Notes: a model not told the origin generated them from the sequence alone. Numbered from the stretch's first letter, positions 12,579 to 35,495 are shown. The stretch is 64,000 nucleotides of DNA from Artocarpus heterophyllus (GCA_025403435.1 CM046340.1:26725710-26789709), one strand, 5' to 3'. Made by a program: numbers and translations.

Positions 12579-13864
12579 AGAGCCAGAAGTTTTAAGTCTT
12601 TTAGAGTTATTATCATTCGTCTCAACATTAAGCAGTAAGTCCATCTTAGGTTTGATAAAATATAGATTATTTTGCATCCATCCAGAACAGATAAAAGATT
12701 TGTTTTTACAAATCACCACTTTATTATTAAGAGAAACCAAATATGAGTCTTTATATAAACAAGCTCCAGAAATTAAATTTCTTTTAAATTTAGGAACATA
12801 AAAACAACCTCGTAAAATTAAATTCCTATAATTATCAAAATAAAGATGGAGTCTCCCACTGCTCCCACTAAGACTACGGATCCATCGCCCATCCGAAGCA
12901 TGAAGTCTTCATGAAGCAAACTTCTCGTTTCTTTGAACCTCTTCAAAGAAACACAAACATAAGTAGCTGCACCGGAATCTATTACCCAAATGTCACTGGA
13001 TTCCTCAACCAAACAAGTTTCTAAATATAGAAGATCACACATATCTCCTTTTGAAAGGAAGTCCTTGCAATACTTCTTGATGTGCCCAACCTTCCAGCAA
13101 AATAAGCACTTAAGCTTCTTTGAATTCTTCTTCTTCTTCTTCTTGCTCTTGTTGTTAGCAAGAACAGAAGACTTCCCATTTTTAACCCGTTGCTTCTTTC
13201 CATTCCCTAAGTTGAGATTGGAACTAGAAGTAGCTACCAAATTGGCCTCGCCACCAGTAGGAGACTCCCTGGTTAGCAGTTCAAACTCTTGTAACTGTTT
13301 CATTAATTCTGTTAAGGTCATATCTCATCTATTGCTCAAATTAAAAGTAGCTATAAATGGGATAAACTCCTTAGACAGAGTCTCAAAGACCATAGTCATC
13401 TGAGTTTCAGCATCGATGTCAGCTCCATTGGTTTGTACCTCAGCGAGGTAACCCATAACCAACATCATGTACTCTTTTACAGATGTCCCCGGCCTTTGCT
13501 TACAGTTAAGAAGTTTTCGAAGCTCCCCTTGCTGCTTAGTTAAGGCTTGGCCTCCAAACATGTCTTCTAGATTATCCAAGATCTACTTAGCAGTCTCATA
13601 ATCCTCATGTTGAGCCTGCAACACATTATTCATGCTAGCCATAACATAGCAGTGGGCCTAATCGTTTGCATCTTTCCAGCGATTGTACCCTTGGAATTGC
13701 TTATTAGTGGAGTCTCCCGTAGGCTTGGGAGGACAAGGGGTTGTCAGCATAAATTTCAGTTTCTCAAAGGAGAAGACGATATCCAGGTTCTATTTCCAAT
13801 CATTATAATTCTCTCCGGTTAATTGGTTTTTGTCAAGTGTCGAAGATAAAGCGTTTTTAGAAAT
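12579..13864 (-). pseudogene. Copia A-1 gag, protease and start of integrase
   Basis: This is the 5' half of the copia polyprotein on the minus strand, continuing into 1-1246 across the gypsy insertion. Gag would begin at 13864, but the ATG of the sister copy is ATT here. Gag contains a TAG stop at the same codon as copy A-2 (KDAND-stop), then ILDNLEDMFGGQ, a Lys-rich stretch and an intact knuckle CLFCWKVGHIKKYC. Protease follows with DIWVIDSGA (catalytic DSG) near 12970-12990, and then MGDGS. The lost start, the stops and a frame change near 12818 inactivate it. Confidence 0.9.
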
Positions 13865-15061
13865 TTTTAATCTACACTAAAGAATCATATACCAAACATA
13901 AGCAAACATATCATAATAATTTAGTAAGATAACACAATCATACAAATGTGTTTATGTGTCAAAACCTTGAAAATACCACAACCTTACAATGATAATTCCC
14001 AACTTAGAATTCAACAAGCTCCTAGGGGAGTCATGCCAAATTCAATCAAGACCTCCTGATTAATATATGCCATCTAGGACCCGTATGATCTAGCATATAT
14101 TAATAATCGTTTCTTTGGCCATTAATTTTATTAACAGAGCTCCTAGGGGAGGTTAATAATGAAATTAACATGAGTGTATAATCATTGTTTCAATATCTTA
14201 TCCATGATTTATAATCACCACGTAGGGGTATGCAACCGTAAATCATGCTAAAATACCTTATCTTCTCAGAGATCTAACCTAGTACATGATAGAAATCCCT
14301 TCCTAAGGGTTTAGACCACCATATTCTTCCTATAGACCAACGATGGAGGCCTTAGGTCCTCTTTTCGAAAACCTTCTCCCACTCAATCTTTTGAAATCAA
14401 GGTTTTATTTTAAAAGACATGCATGAACAATTTTAAATATGAGCGGAACTCCTTATTCTACATGGCATGTTATCAATATACATGGCAAATCATATTATAA
14501 TGCAAACAAGCAAAACAATCAAGTAATGCTATAAGTAAAATAATAATAAATAACTGTAATATTATGGTTCCACCCTAAAGAATAGAAAATAAAGATCACA
14601 AGAGAATAATCGAAACATATTATCGATTCTTTATCCTTGAATCCTCAAACTGTATCCTTCTTTATGTAATGCCCATCTTCAAGTCTTCAATCTCATATGA
14701 ATTGAATACTACAAATTTTTGGTCATATCCAAATTTTAATGTTTCTTAGAATTGTCCCAAAAATAAAATTAAAACTACATTGAAAACCGTACCTTTTCTA
14801 GAAAAATTTTTAGCTCTCTGTTGGCAGGCAGATCCCCCAGATCGGCTTGCCGATCATGACCCATCGGCCTGTCGATCTTCATAGATCGGCATGCCGATTC
14901 ATGACTAATCGAGTAGCGAAACCAGAAGTTCGGCCTGCCGCCAGAGCCATTTGATTCCTGCCCTGCTATCGGCCTATCGAACCTCACGTTCAGCCTGTCG
15001 ATCTATAACCATCGGCCTACCGAACAGGAGAGTTTGATATGCCGACTGAGCAAAAATTAGA
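13865..15061 (-). other. Copia A-1 5' leader, truncated
   Basis: This non-coding leader is colinear with 62547-63650 (shared blocks such as GAGCTCCTAGGGGAGG and TACATGATAGAAATCCCTTCC). It includes the near-palindrome array at about 14820-15050. The end nearest the primer binding site is missing: the sequence jumps at about 15060 into the middle of the LTR. Confidence 0.85.
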
Positions 15062-15654
15062 AGAGTTATGTCTCTAATGTACCGACATGCGTACTACTAT
15101 TAAAATGTGCGTGTCACCCTTTGGTACATCAAAAGACACAATTCAAGACAACAGGCTCACTATTCATCTCAAGATTAAGATACAATACAAATGATTGTCC
15201 AAAGTGAATCGATTTGCTGAGACAGAATTATTAATCCAAATCAATTCACTTTATGTCCCGATCCAACACATCATCACCTATGACAATGTGCCAATATTTC
15301 TATTCACGCAGTCCACCTCCGATGGCCAAGACAAACCATCTCCCAATAGGGATATAGACAACATAACAATCTTTACATGAATAAAGCGCTCAACTTTATT
15401 CCCTCGATTGCAGATCTTATGATTTAGACTGTCACCTCAAGAATCGTGTTTTCTGCATAATCTGTCCATCATATGCCCAATTCTTAAACGTTTAGTCCGA
15501 CAGTCTCAGACTATTATTTGCTTAACATACATTCAACAAATATGAATGCAAAGAGGACAAGATTTGGTATATGAATAATGAATGAATTCTTTATTGATAA
15601 AAATGTCTCCAAAATATATTACATTTTTACTCCTTAGGGCATACATGTCTAACA
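15062..15654 (-). repeat. Remnant of copia A-1 5' LTR
   Basis: It matches the first third (element sense) of the family A LTR and ends in the normal terminus CATACATGTCTAACA at 15654. About 1.4 kb of LTR, the primer binding site and part of the leader are deleted. Sequence 3' of 15654 belongs to a different, older copia element, so 15654/15655 is the true insertion boundary. Confidence 0.88.
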
Positions 15655-16732
15655 ATTACTTCTTTGGAATAGCATCAAGAGATGTCAAGCCCATCTCTTG
15701 CAAATGGGTATGAAAGATCAAGACTCTCCTTGGTGGATCAATTAAGAGATATAAAGCTTGACTGGTAGCTCAAAGATTCTCTTGGCAATATAGACTAGAC
15801 TATGATGAGATGTTTATTCCAGTGGCAAAAATATCTCCTATAAGAGTTCTTCTAGCGCTTGCGACTGGTAAAACTAGAAACTGTGACAGATGGATGTGAA
15901 AATGCTTTTTTACATAAAGTGTTAGATCAAAAAATTTACATGATTCAACTCAAGGGGATTTGAGAGTATAGGTATTCCTAATTATGTTTGCCAGTTGAGA
16001 AAGGCACTCTATAGTTTGCAACAAGCACCAGGGGCATATCGCAAAATTGTTGAATTTCTAACACAAAGGGGTTATTGTATGGCACATACAGATTCTAACT
16101 TAATTGTTAAAGCTAGAGAAGGAAAGCTAACAATAGTGCTAGTGTACATAAATGTTCTAATCATCACCGAAGATGATAAAATAGAAATTTGTTAAACAAG
16201 AGAGAATTTATCAGTTCACTTCCAGATGAAGGAGCTTGGAGTGCTTAAGCACTTCCATGGGCTAGAGGTCGATAAGATTTATATCTTTATTAACAGAAGT
16301 ATGCCAAGGACCTATTGCAGAGATTTGGAATGCATGAGTGGAAACCCATCACAACACCAATGGAAGCCAATGCTAAGTTGTGTGCATATGAAGGCAAAGA
16401 CTTGGAAGATGGGAATGATGTATCGACAACTTGATTCGACCAGACATGTCCTTTGTAGTTGGTATAGTGAGTCGATACATGCAAAATCTAAATAAGTTAC
16501 ACTTGAAAGTGGTTAGGCGAATTCTGAGATATGTCAAAGGTACAATTGACTATGGTCGATTATACAAGAAATGTGAAGATTGAAAGTTAGTTGGCTACTG
16601 TGATGCTGATTACATAAGAGATTGTAACACACGTCGGTCGATGGCCGGATATGTGTTTAAACTCCGCTCAGGAGTTCGAAAAGTTTCAAAATAAACTCAA
16701 CATGTCAAGTCGGAAAAGATCTGAAGCCAATG
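15655..16732 (+). pseudogene. Older plus-strand copia reverse transcriptase/RNase H remnant
   Basis: Several frames read together give a copia reverse transcriptase: SCKWV near 15700, DEMFIPVAKISPIRVLLAL near 15810-15860, QMDVKNAFLH near 15890, then an open piece at 15995-16195 with MRKALYSLQQAPGAY. The catalytic YVDD block is degraded to LVYINVLIITEDD. RNase H follows in pieces ([38 protein letters not shown]). There are many stops and frameshifts. It is not close to family A. The 5' portion was displaced beyond the left edge by insertion of A-1. Confidence 0.85.
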
Positions 16733-16743
16733 TTGAGGTGGAG
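16733..16743 (+). promoter_or_regulatory. Polypurine tract of the older copia element
   Basis: TTGAGGTGGAG abuts the LTR start TGTTGAAATCAACA, the standard arrangement for a plus-strand copia element. Confidence 0.75.
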
Positions 16744-17280
16744 TGTTGAAATCAACACCGGCCTAACAGGCCCAATTGATACAACACCTATTATTTGTAT
16801 ACGCTCACACTGTTCCTATCAAACGTTTGTTGAATAAGTTTTTGCTGCTTGCATATAGCGCAAGGAAGCTGCTGTAGTCGTGATGATTTCCTCCATGTGT
16901 CGGAAATCCAAGTACTTCAACTGGCTATAATTATAGCCTTCCTTAAGTGCTCAATGTACGGTAACAATTAGAAAGCAAACAAAGTGCAGTGAGAAAAGAG
17001 TGCCTTAGAGTAGCGTTTCGTTTTTAGTCTTTTCCTTGTGAGTTGCCGAGAAGGTTTTTCTTGGTTTTGTGTACTTTTCTTCTTATGTCGTACAATACAT
17101 TAGTTTATATTGGCTACTAGTGTTGTGTCCTCCATTCTCCACCAATAAATCACATTTGAATATGCATGGATTAAGCATTGTAGTCACAATCGAAGAGTAT
17201 TCTATTTCCTATTGCATTTTTTAGTGGATTTCTTGTTTGGAATTTCTCTATGAATTTCCTTTGAGAGAACTACATCAACA
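16744..17280 (+). repeat. 3' LTR of the older copia element (537 bp)
   Basis: It runs from TGTTGAAATCAACA to ACTACATCAACA, with TG...CA ends, directly after the polypurine tract. No second copy is in the window because the 5' end lies off to the left, so the right boundary rests on the terminal CAACA alone. Confidence 0.75.
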
Positions 17281-18100
17281 CCCCATGTGTGACCTAAATT
17301 GCAAAATTATGTCCTCGACAGAAACATTTTACATCAACATCCTTTTCAATTATAATTGAAGTCAATACCTTTATTGGAGTTGATATAAAATGTTTTATCT
17401 AAGTATTTCTAATTTAACCAAAGGAAACCTCCATTGCCTTCATTGCCCTCGTAAATCTAACACAAATGCTAAATGTACAAAAAAAGGCGGTTGGATAAAG
17501 TAACGTATATTATATAAAGACCTCGCATCATAACAACAACAACAGCAATATTAATAAAACAATTTTTCTAAAAATTGCTATTAAAATTAGGGAGAAATAT
17601 AATGGCAACATAAACAAATAAAATTACCTATTAAAAAAAAGGGAAAGAGACAAATAGCATTTAAAAATGCTTTTTTAAACCAAGCATGTTATCTTATTTA
17701 AATAACAAGAATAGCGGTAAATCAATAATTTACATCATAAATATACTTTTTTCTCAAATATTTTAAAATATGTTATTTATTTTTTTAAGTTTCAAAAAAT
17801 ACTATTTACTGCAATTTCTCTAAAAAAAAAAAAGATAAATTCAGGTATCAATTCTATCCTTTAAAAGAAATTCTATCCCAAAATCCAAATACTAAAAATT
17901 CAAAAAAAAAAAAAATCATGCTCCTCTCCAGTCATCAAATAACATTTCTAACCTGCCGCAAAATTAAAATCATAAATCGAGTTCTTATATACTAAGCTAG
18001 AAGCTCAAAAGGTTGGGTTTTACAAAATTATGTCAACAAAATCATGGGGAAATTGCAACAAACAATATAGTTTTTAAAAGTAATAAAAGCAAAGAGCATA
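17281..18100. other. AT-rich intergenic DNA, no gene seen
   Basis: There are poly-A runs and short AT repeats but no coding signal. A small inverted repeat (17322-17338 with 17379-17395) is listed separately. Confidence 0.6.
17322..17395. repeat. 74-bp hairpin-forming inverted repeat
   Basis: Arms AAACATTTTACATCAAC and GTTGATATAAAATGTTT pair with one mismatch around a 40-base loop that itself holds the palindrome CAATTATAATTG. It could be a tiny foldback or MITE remnant. No target duplication was recognised. Confidence 0.55.
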
Positions 18101-18800
18101 TTTGAAAATAATTGAAGGAAACAGCACTTTGAACCAATTTATTTTCCAAAATAGGGATCATACCCCTGGAACGGTCGCACACAAGATCCAATATGTACTC
18201 TCTTCTTTTTTTTTTCCTTCCTCAATCTCCCTCTCTCGCCCACTCTCTCTCCCATGTATCTCTCTGTCTCTCTTTCATCTATCATTTCTTTGTCACCCCC
18301 CAATAGACGAACCCTATCGTCTGCGGTGATGGCGTTGTCGTCGCCGTTGAAGCGTGCAACAACGATGACCAACTGCTTGCCTCATCAACGGACTCTTGTC
18401 GTGGTGACTCGACGTCGACTCGAGCTGCTCACAGGAGCGTGTTCCTCTACCTGGGGATTGCGAGCCACCACCTCCATAGAGTGTGCAGGGAATGGTAGCT
18501 ATTGTTGCTTGGTAAGATCGAGAACGGCCAAAAATTGTTCTCCTCCGTAAACTGGTCCTTGTCTTTAGCCTCAGCAATCTGAGAGAAAGAGAGGAGACGG
18601 AGAGGAGGCGAGAGGATAAGAGGAGAGAGATGGGAATAGAGGGTTGTAAGGGTATGCTTCAAAATTTTATTTATCTTTAAATCAAGAGTTACACCTGAAT
18701 CTAAATGCTGGCCCATTAATTTTTTGTTTCTCCCTAAATATGGTACATTTCCCTCGTTCTCCCCCGAAATCATGTAGTGGGCGGCCTTGGCACCGCTAAA
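18101..18800. other. Unrecognised region with a long pyrimidine tract
   Basis: A CT-rich tract at about 18190-18295 is followed by a relatively GC-rich stretch to about 18560 with short open frames on both strands. None of these frames has a recognisable domain, and they overlap each other. It could be a captured exon or a 5' UTR of a lost gene, but nothing seen decides it. Confidence 0.4.
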
Positions 18801-19640
18801 AGACTAGGATAGAAAATGACGAAGTTTTAATTACTATCGATAAATGGACAATACTTATGTTGAGTTTTTTTTTTATTTTTTTAATATTTAATTTTAAAAT
18901 TTATTAAAACTAGTTTATATTAATAATTGGTTATAACAAATTTAATTTTATTAAACTATTTTATATTATAAATTTTTTATTTTAATATTTAATGTTGAAA
19001 AAATTAACCTTTAATATTCTTATTTTAAGAGGACATAGCTTAATCTAAAAATCCATAAATCCAATCCCTAAGTCTTGGAATGAATTACAGATTGAAATTT
19101 TTCTAATCCAAAGGTTTTGGATTAAATTAGATTATGGATTAAAAATTTTTCAATTCAAAGATTTTGAATTAATTTACAGAGTAATCTTAAATTCACAAAA
19201 TTCAATCCATAAACAACCCTGCACTATTGTATTTCCTAATGTTTTATTTAATTGGAAGGATTTGGAAGAGTCGTACATTTCTTTCAATAATCTTGGTCTC
19301 AATATTTCAGTAGGTGACATTCTCAGGACTTCTCAACTTCGATACGTGAATAATAGGTTATGCCTGCAATGATCTATTAAAGAAACTTGACTTTCACTAT
19401 CCAGAAATACGACATCATAGTTAAAATAAGGAGGAAAAAGGCAACCTTTGGAAGTGGAGATCTTCTCTCATGTTTCGACACGACCATTGGTCTTGTCGAC
19501 ATGATAATTCAAAGGCTTTTGCGTAACATTACGGCGAATGAAAAAGGAAGATCTGACGCAAAATATGTAGCATCCTTTAAAGCACTTTATAGCAACTCAT
19601 ACATGCCTTATTGCATAAATAATAAATAAGAAATCAGGTT
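18801..19640. other. AT-rich DNA downstream of VHA-A, no gene seen
   Basis: Mostly AT-rich up to about 19230, then unique-looking sequence. The 80-codon frame at 19387-19629 has no recognisable motif and is not supported as a gene. Confidence 0.5.
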
Positions 19641-19870
19641 TGCTCTGTTCTCTTATTCTCGACCACCAAAGGAAAGATTGAAATAAAATAAATATCAGAG
19701 CTACACATCCCAGCTAAAACAACTGCAATATTGCATAGCAAACTGGCGTCACATAAGCCTAAATCGCCTTTGTTTCTTTGATCAACAACCAGAAAAGTAC
19801 AAAATTACTCGAACTCTTCTCACCCGGCAATCGGACAATCATGCAAGAACTCAGATCTTGCAAATTTCAA
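19641..19870 (-). other. VHA-A: Probable VHA-A 3' UTR and termination region
   Basis: This is the sequence immediately 3' of the TGA stop on the gene's strand. No single poly(A) signal stands out, so the end is an estimate. Confidence 0.4.
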
Positions 19871-29727
<9,857 letters not shown>

Positions 29728-30060
29728 TTTTGTTCTGCGCTGTGAGCTCTTCGGATTCCACGATCTGAGGACTTCAGATCGACCAAAACCCTAGGGTTCC
29801 AATCAAATCACAGAGCCACAGATTTTCAGAAACAGAGGAAGCAGAGAGAGAGATTGAAATCGGTGATTATGGAGCACGGGCTGCGCCCCAGACCCAGTTT
29901 ATGCAATTGTGAAGGGGAGAGGGATTCTCTACTGTCGGGTCTACCATTAGCATTGTAGTAGATCCTTCCGATTAATTTTGTACTGCGGGGCCGTTGCTTT
30001 AACGGTTAGATTAAGACGTGGCAGGTGTCAGTAGCATGTTGTGTGATTTGACACAGTGTC
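29728..30060 (-). promoter_or_regulatory. VHA-A 5' UTR and proximal promoter
   Basis: Upstream of the ATG on the minus strand are a telo-box-like AACCCTAG (about 29790), a CT-repeat stretch (about 29845) and, further up, GACGTGGCAG at 30015-30024 containing an ACGTGGC core (G-box/ABRE type). CT tracts and telo-boxes are common before plant housekeeping genes. No clear TATA box was found, and the transcription start is not determined. Confidence 0.5.
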
Positions 30061-31045
30061 AATCGGGGTGATAGCGAGGGAACAAATAGTTTACAGCCAC
30101 GTTGCGGATCTGGGATCTTTCCAGGAAATTGCACTTTCCTGGAAACTGTCTACAGAAGCATATTTGTTTCCATGTCGCTCATCCTCACTAGTGGCTCAAA
30201 CCAAACTAATAATAGGAAGAAGGTAATTTCTATCGTAGATACTAAAAAATGATACATCCTAAGATCTATAAAAAGAAGTGAATTTAATTGGATTCAATTT
30301 GATAATCAACTCATATCACTTGATAGGCTTATATTTTTCATAATTTGTAAAATGTATATATAATACCAAGCCATTGTTGCCTTGCCAAACACATACCTGC
30401 ATATTAAGTCTAATAATAACCAATAAAATCCAAAGTTTTAAGTTTTGAAACTTTCTTTTATATATATATATGTGTGTGTGTGTATGATATATATCATCGT
30501 GACGCTCTTCATCCTCTCTCATAGCCACGCTCTTCTTCTTGTCGTTCCCTTAATAGATATATGAGCATTAGCCGGTAAGGGGAAAAGATACTATAGCGTG
30601 TGAAGTTGAATTTCCTCTAATAAAATTTGACACCATCTAAAATAGAAACGATAGGGGTATGTTTCACTAGTAGTTGTTCAAAGTCAAATATGGGTGAATT
30701 CATGTAATTCACCTCATCCTCAATTACTTGGTGAAACTCCAAAAATGTTTTAGTACCCGTTTAATTCATAGGTTTAAACGAAAATTTAAATTTTTATAAG
30801 CGAAAATATTATAAAAAATAGTTCTAACTGTGGCTTAATCCAAACAAACTATTATAAACTTTTCTATATGGAAAGAACAAAGCAAGAAGTATGATGAGAT
30901 ATGATTTCTTTGTTATCACTAGAGCCAAAATCAATGCACAGTAGTAAGTCGTGACTCATTTCGGGCAAAAATTGAAATTTTGTGAACTCTTAGCCAAAAA
31001 ATAAAAATTATAAGAGCTTTTTTTTTTATGGAGGAAAGTTGGGTG
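30061..31045. other. Intergenic DNA between VHA-A and the copia cluster
   Basis: No gene recognised. It contains a TA/TG microsatellite at about 30460-30495. Confidence 0.6.
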
Positions 31046-31785
31046 TGTTAGACGTGTATGCCTTAAGGAGTAAAAATGTAATATATTTTTGAAGACATTT
31101 TTATCAATAAAGAATTTACTTATTATTTATATATCAAATCTTATCCTCTTTACATTCATATTTGTTGAATATATGTTAAGCAAATAAAAGTCTGAGACTG
31201 TCAGTCTAAACCTTTAAGAATTGGACATATGATGGACTAATTATGTAAAAGACACAATTCTTAAGGTGACGGTCTAAATCAAAAGATCCACAATCGAGGG
31301 AATAAAGTTTGGCGCTTTATTCATGGAAAGATTGTTATGTTGTCTATATCTCTAACGAGAAATGGCTTGTCTTGACCATCGGAGGTGGACTCCATGAAAA
31401 GAAACATTAGCACATTATCATAGGTGACGATGTGTTGGATCGGGATATAAAGTGGATTGATTTAGATTAATAATTCTGTCTTAGCAAATCGATTCACTTT
31501 AGACAATCATATGTATTGTATCTTAATCTTGAGATGAATAATGGGCCCATTGTCTTAATTTATGTCTTTTGATGTACCAAAAGGTGACATCCATAGTTTA
31601 ATAGTGGAATGCATGCCGATACGTTGGAGGCATGACTCTTGATAGCGTAGACCTGTTATTCATATATATAAAATCCATAGCTCCTCTTTAGGAGTCGTTG
31701 ATATCCTTTTATTTGCGCTATCCTGTAATTGGAAAACTGGAGCGCTCAACCATTTGAATACATAGGTGTAACCAAATGGTATACT
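31046..31785 (+). repeat. Family A copia LTR, first 740 bp (host LTR, left part)
   Basis: It begins TGTTAGACGTGTATGCC and follows the family A LTR until GGTATACT, where a complete LTR of the same family begins in the same orientation. The five bases before it (GGGTG, 31041-31045) nearly match GAGTG after 42384. Confidence 0.85.
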
Positions 31786-33800
31786 TGTTAGACATGTATG
31801 CCCTAATGAGTAAAAATGTAATAAGTTTTTGGAGACATTTTTATTAATAAAGAATTTATTTATTATTTATATACCAAATCTTGTCCTCTTTACGTTTATA
31901 TTTGTTGAATGTATGTTAAGCAAACAAAAGTCTGAGACTGTCTGTCTAAACCTTTAAGAATTGGGCATATGATGGACAGATTATTAAGGTGACGGTCTAA
32001 ATCATAACGTCTGCAATTGAGGGAATAAAGTTGAGCACTTTATTCATATAAAGATTGTTATGTTGTCTATATCCCTACTGGGAGATGGTTTGTCTTAGCC
32101 ATCAGAGGTGGACTTCATGAATAGAAACATTGGCACGTTGTCATAGGTGACGATGTGTTGGATCGGGACATAAAGTGAATTGATTTCGATTAATAATTCT
32201 GTGTCAAAAAATCGATTTACTTTAGACAATCATTTGTATTGTATCTTAATCTTTGAGATGAATAATAGGCTCATTGTCTTAACTTGTGTCTTTTGATGTA
32301 CCAAAGGGTAACACCCACATCTTAATAGTGGCATGCATGCCAGTACATTGGAGGCATGACACTTGATGGCGTAGACCTGTTATTCATAGATATGGAATTC
32401 ATAGCTCATCTTTAGGAGCAGTGATATCCTCTTATACGCGTTATCTTGTAATTGGAAATCTGAAGCGTTCAACCATTTGATACATAGGTGTAACCGAATG
32501 GTATACTGTCTTTGGATGGTAAGTTTTTCGATGGTGAGATAATGGAACGTAAGATAAAAATAATCGAGAAGGTAAGACAGAACTTGTCCTTAAGCCAGTT
32601 ATGGATAATCCTATAGGGATATGATACACTATGATATGTCATATAGACTTAGCTATACGGGCTTCGTAATTCTATGTAGTTTGAGAGTACGGCTCCAAGC
32701 TTTTAGTGGAGTAGCGTTGGAGTTGATAATTATGAAATGTATATCTGGGATATTGGGTTTCATAATTATCGGGAGCTTGAACTATATAGGTCTATTTGGT
32801 CCTCTTTGCTAGCTCACAACATCCTGTAATGACACGGCGTGCTTTTTCAATAATTGGTAACTTATGTCGGATTTATCAGATTGGTTGAAATTTGGAAGAA
32901 TCAAATAATTCATGTCTGTTTATCGGTTGAATTAATTTTGTGATAAAATTAATTCAAGATAAACTTGTTCAATTATTGGGATCGGATAATTCTTGTCTGT
33001 TTATCGGTTAATTTAATTTTAGATAAATTAGATCAAGATAAACTTGTAAAATTATTAGGAATTGATTTATTTTCTTGAAAATTATCTAGATAAAGTTGTT
33101 TTGATCAGATAACTTCTCTATTGGGTTATTTGAATTAAAACTGAGACTTTATCCTATAGAATCTAGGGTGAAAAATAAAAGATTCGCTAAGATCTTTTTT
33201 GACAGTTTGGTATGTCGATCCTTAAGTTTGGCCTACCGATGGGGCAAGTTCGACCTACCAATTAGGCAGATCGGCCTACCGATGTGTGATAAAATGATCA
33301 CACATTTTTACGCAAATTTCATCATATATTGATCCGAATTTGATTTTGATTCGAATTTTTGAGACCCTATCTAATAAGGACTGAACCTAGACCCAACCTC
33401 TATAAACAACGAGTAAGTCTCATAAGATAATTCGATCGATTGAGAGATTAAGAGTGATACTCCGCTGGTGAGAATCTAAAACTCCCTAAGAGCTCTTGTT
33501 CACAAAACACGAACACTAGCTTTGGGTTCTCTCAATAGGTTGGAAGGAGAGTCACCTGGTGAAAGAGCTGTACGTGTGAGCCCACACTCACTCCGAACGT
33601 GGATAGAGAATAGCAAAAAAGACCAGTTGGTTGAGACTCTTTTGAAACGTTACTTCTCTTCACAGATTGCGGAAGCTCTTCGGCATTCAAAGGTTAGTAA
33701 GATATGATTAATTTATGCATATAGCATGTCAAACTTGTGTTTTGAAAAATACTCTGATATAAAATTTTTAAAATTTTGTTCCGTACTATTTTTTCAATAA
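31786..33800 (+). repeat. Family A copia 5' LTR, plus orientation (2.0 kb)
   Basis: A full-length LTR from TGTTAGACATGTATGCC to TTTTTTCAATAA (the final CA decayed to AA), immediately followed by a primer binding site. A TATA-like CTATAAAC lies near 33400. A short CGGC-type array is at 33208-33290. Confidence 0.9.
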
Positions 33801-33801
33801 T

Positions 33802-33813
33802 TGGTATCAGAGC
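33802..33813 (+). promoter_or_regulatory. Primer binding site (initiator tRNA-Met), plus orientation
   Basis: TGGTATCAGAGC is a perfect match to the common plant iMet site, one base after the LTR. Confidence 0.92.
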
Positions 33814-35495
33814 CATGGTTTTTATATAAATTTACGAGTTTGTGATCATGCTATATGTATAAATTTTGTGATTTGAATCTCTCTTATGCTTGAATTTAAT
33901 TTTATAGAGAGTTGACACTCTAGGTTTCTATATAATTTTATGTTGTCATGGATTATATGGTGAATGTTTATTAATTAATTATGGTTGATTAAATTATTAT
34001 TTAATTAATTAATTTATACCGGTTATGGTTCCTTAGAGGTTAAAATGTGTATATAAGTTTTTCATGTAATTAGATGGCGGACTATCATCTCCGTCTAGGA
34101 ATTATTATTTAATTTTAAATTTGTAAGAATTTTGTAATTAAACAATCATTCGGAGAAGACGGATCTAGAAGGTGGATTTAGAAGATGGCTGACTACACTC
34201 CAAGGAATTTCCTAAGTCTCTAATTTTATGTTTTTGAATTATTGAAAATAAAATTGATGAATTGCATTAAAAATTGTATTTTCTGAAACGGGTGATTTCT
34301 GCTCGGTCGGCATGCCGAACCCCCAGTTCAGTAGGCCAATGGTCGCAGATCAAAAGGCCGGACGTGAGGTTCGGTAGGCCGACAGCAGGATAGAAATCAA
34401 GAGGGTTTGGTGGCAGGCCGAACTTCTAGTTCGGCAGGCCGATCTGTCATGAATTGACAGGCCGATCTGTAAAGATCGGCAGGCCAGTAGGTCATGACCG
34501 GCAAGCCGATCAACCAGATCGGCTTGCCGATAAAGGGCTGGAAATTTCTCTAGAAAATGTGCAGTTTTTTAATGCAGTTTTAATTTTATTTTTGGGACAA
34601 TTATGAGAGACATTAAATTTGGATATAATCGAAAACATAAAGTATTCGATTCATTTGGGATTGAAGACTTAAAGATGGACATTACATGAAGAAAGATACA
34701 GCTTGAGGATTCAAGGATGAAGAATCGATAATATGTTTCGATTATTCTCTTGTAATCTTTGTTTTCTATTCTCTAGGGTGGAACCAAAATATTACGGTTA
34801 TTATTATTTTGCTTGTAGCTTTGCTTGATTGCTTTGCTTGTCTGCATTATAATATGATTTACCACGTATATTGATAACATGTCATATAAAATAGGGAGTG
34901 CCGCTCATATTAAAATTGTTCATGCATGTTCTTAAAATAAAACCTTGATTTCAAAAGAATGAGTAGGAGAAGGTTTTCGAAAAGAGGACCTAAGGCCTCC
35001 ATCGTTGGTCCATAGGAAGAACATGGTAGTCCCAACCCCTAGGAAGGGATTTCTATCATGTACCAGATTGGATCTCCGAAAGGATAAGGTATTTTAGCAT
35101 GATTTATGGTTGCGCACCCGTAGGTAGTGATTATAAATCATGGATAAAAGATTAAAATAATGGTTATACACTCATGTTAATTTTATTATTAACCTTCTCT
35201 AGGAGCTCTGTTAATAAAATTAATGACTAAAGAAACGATTATTAATATATGCTGGATCATACAGGTCCTGGATATATTAATAATTGTTTCTATAAACTTG
35301 TTGAATTATTGGGATCGGATAATTCTTATCTGTTTATCAATTGATTTAATTTTAAATAAATTAAATCTAGATAAACTTGTAGAATTATTAGGAATTCATT
35401 TATTTTCCCTAAGAGCTTTGTTAATAAAATTAATGGCCAAAGAAACGATTATTAATATATGCTAGATTATACGGGTCTTGGATATCTTAATAATC
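33814..35495 (+). other. Copia A leader, plus orientation, no coding region following
   Basis: Non-coding leader colinear, in reverse, with 62820-64000. It includes the near-palindrome array at 34305-34530. Gag and pol are absent: after about 35295 it runs into an LTR patch (35293-35408), a repeated leader segment (35409-35495), and then the opposite-strand leader. Confidence 0.85.
35293..35408 (+). repeat. 116-bp LTR patch inside the leader
   Basis: It matches LTR sequence near 32960-33080 (AAACTTGTTGAATTATTGGG) and is flanked on both sides by copies of the same leader segment (GAGCTCTGTTAATAAAATTA and a variant). Confidence 0.85.

Noticed and set aside
18254..18577. Overlapping 87-108 codon frames on both strands
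   Set aside because: They overlap each other on opposite strands, lack domains and sit in a CT-rich tract.
30460..30495. TA/TG repeat as a regulatory element
   Set aside because: Simple microsatellite; no associated gene signal.
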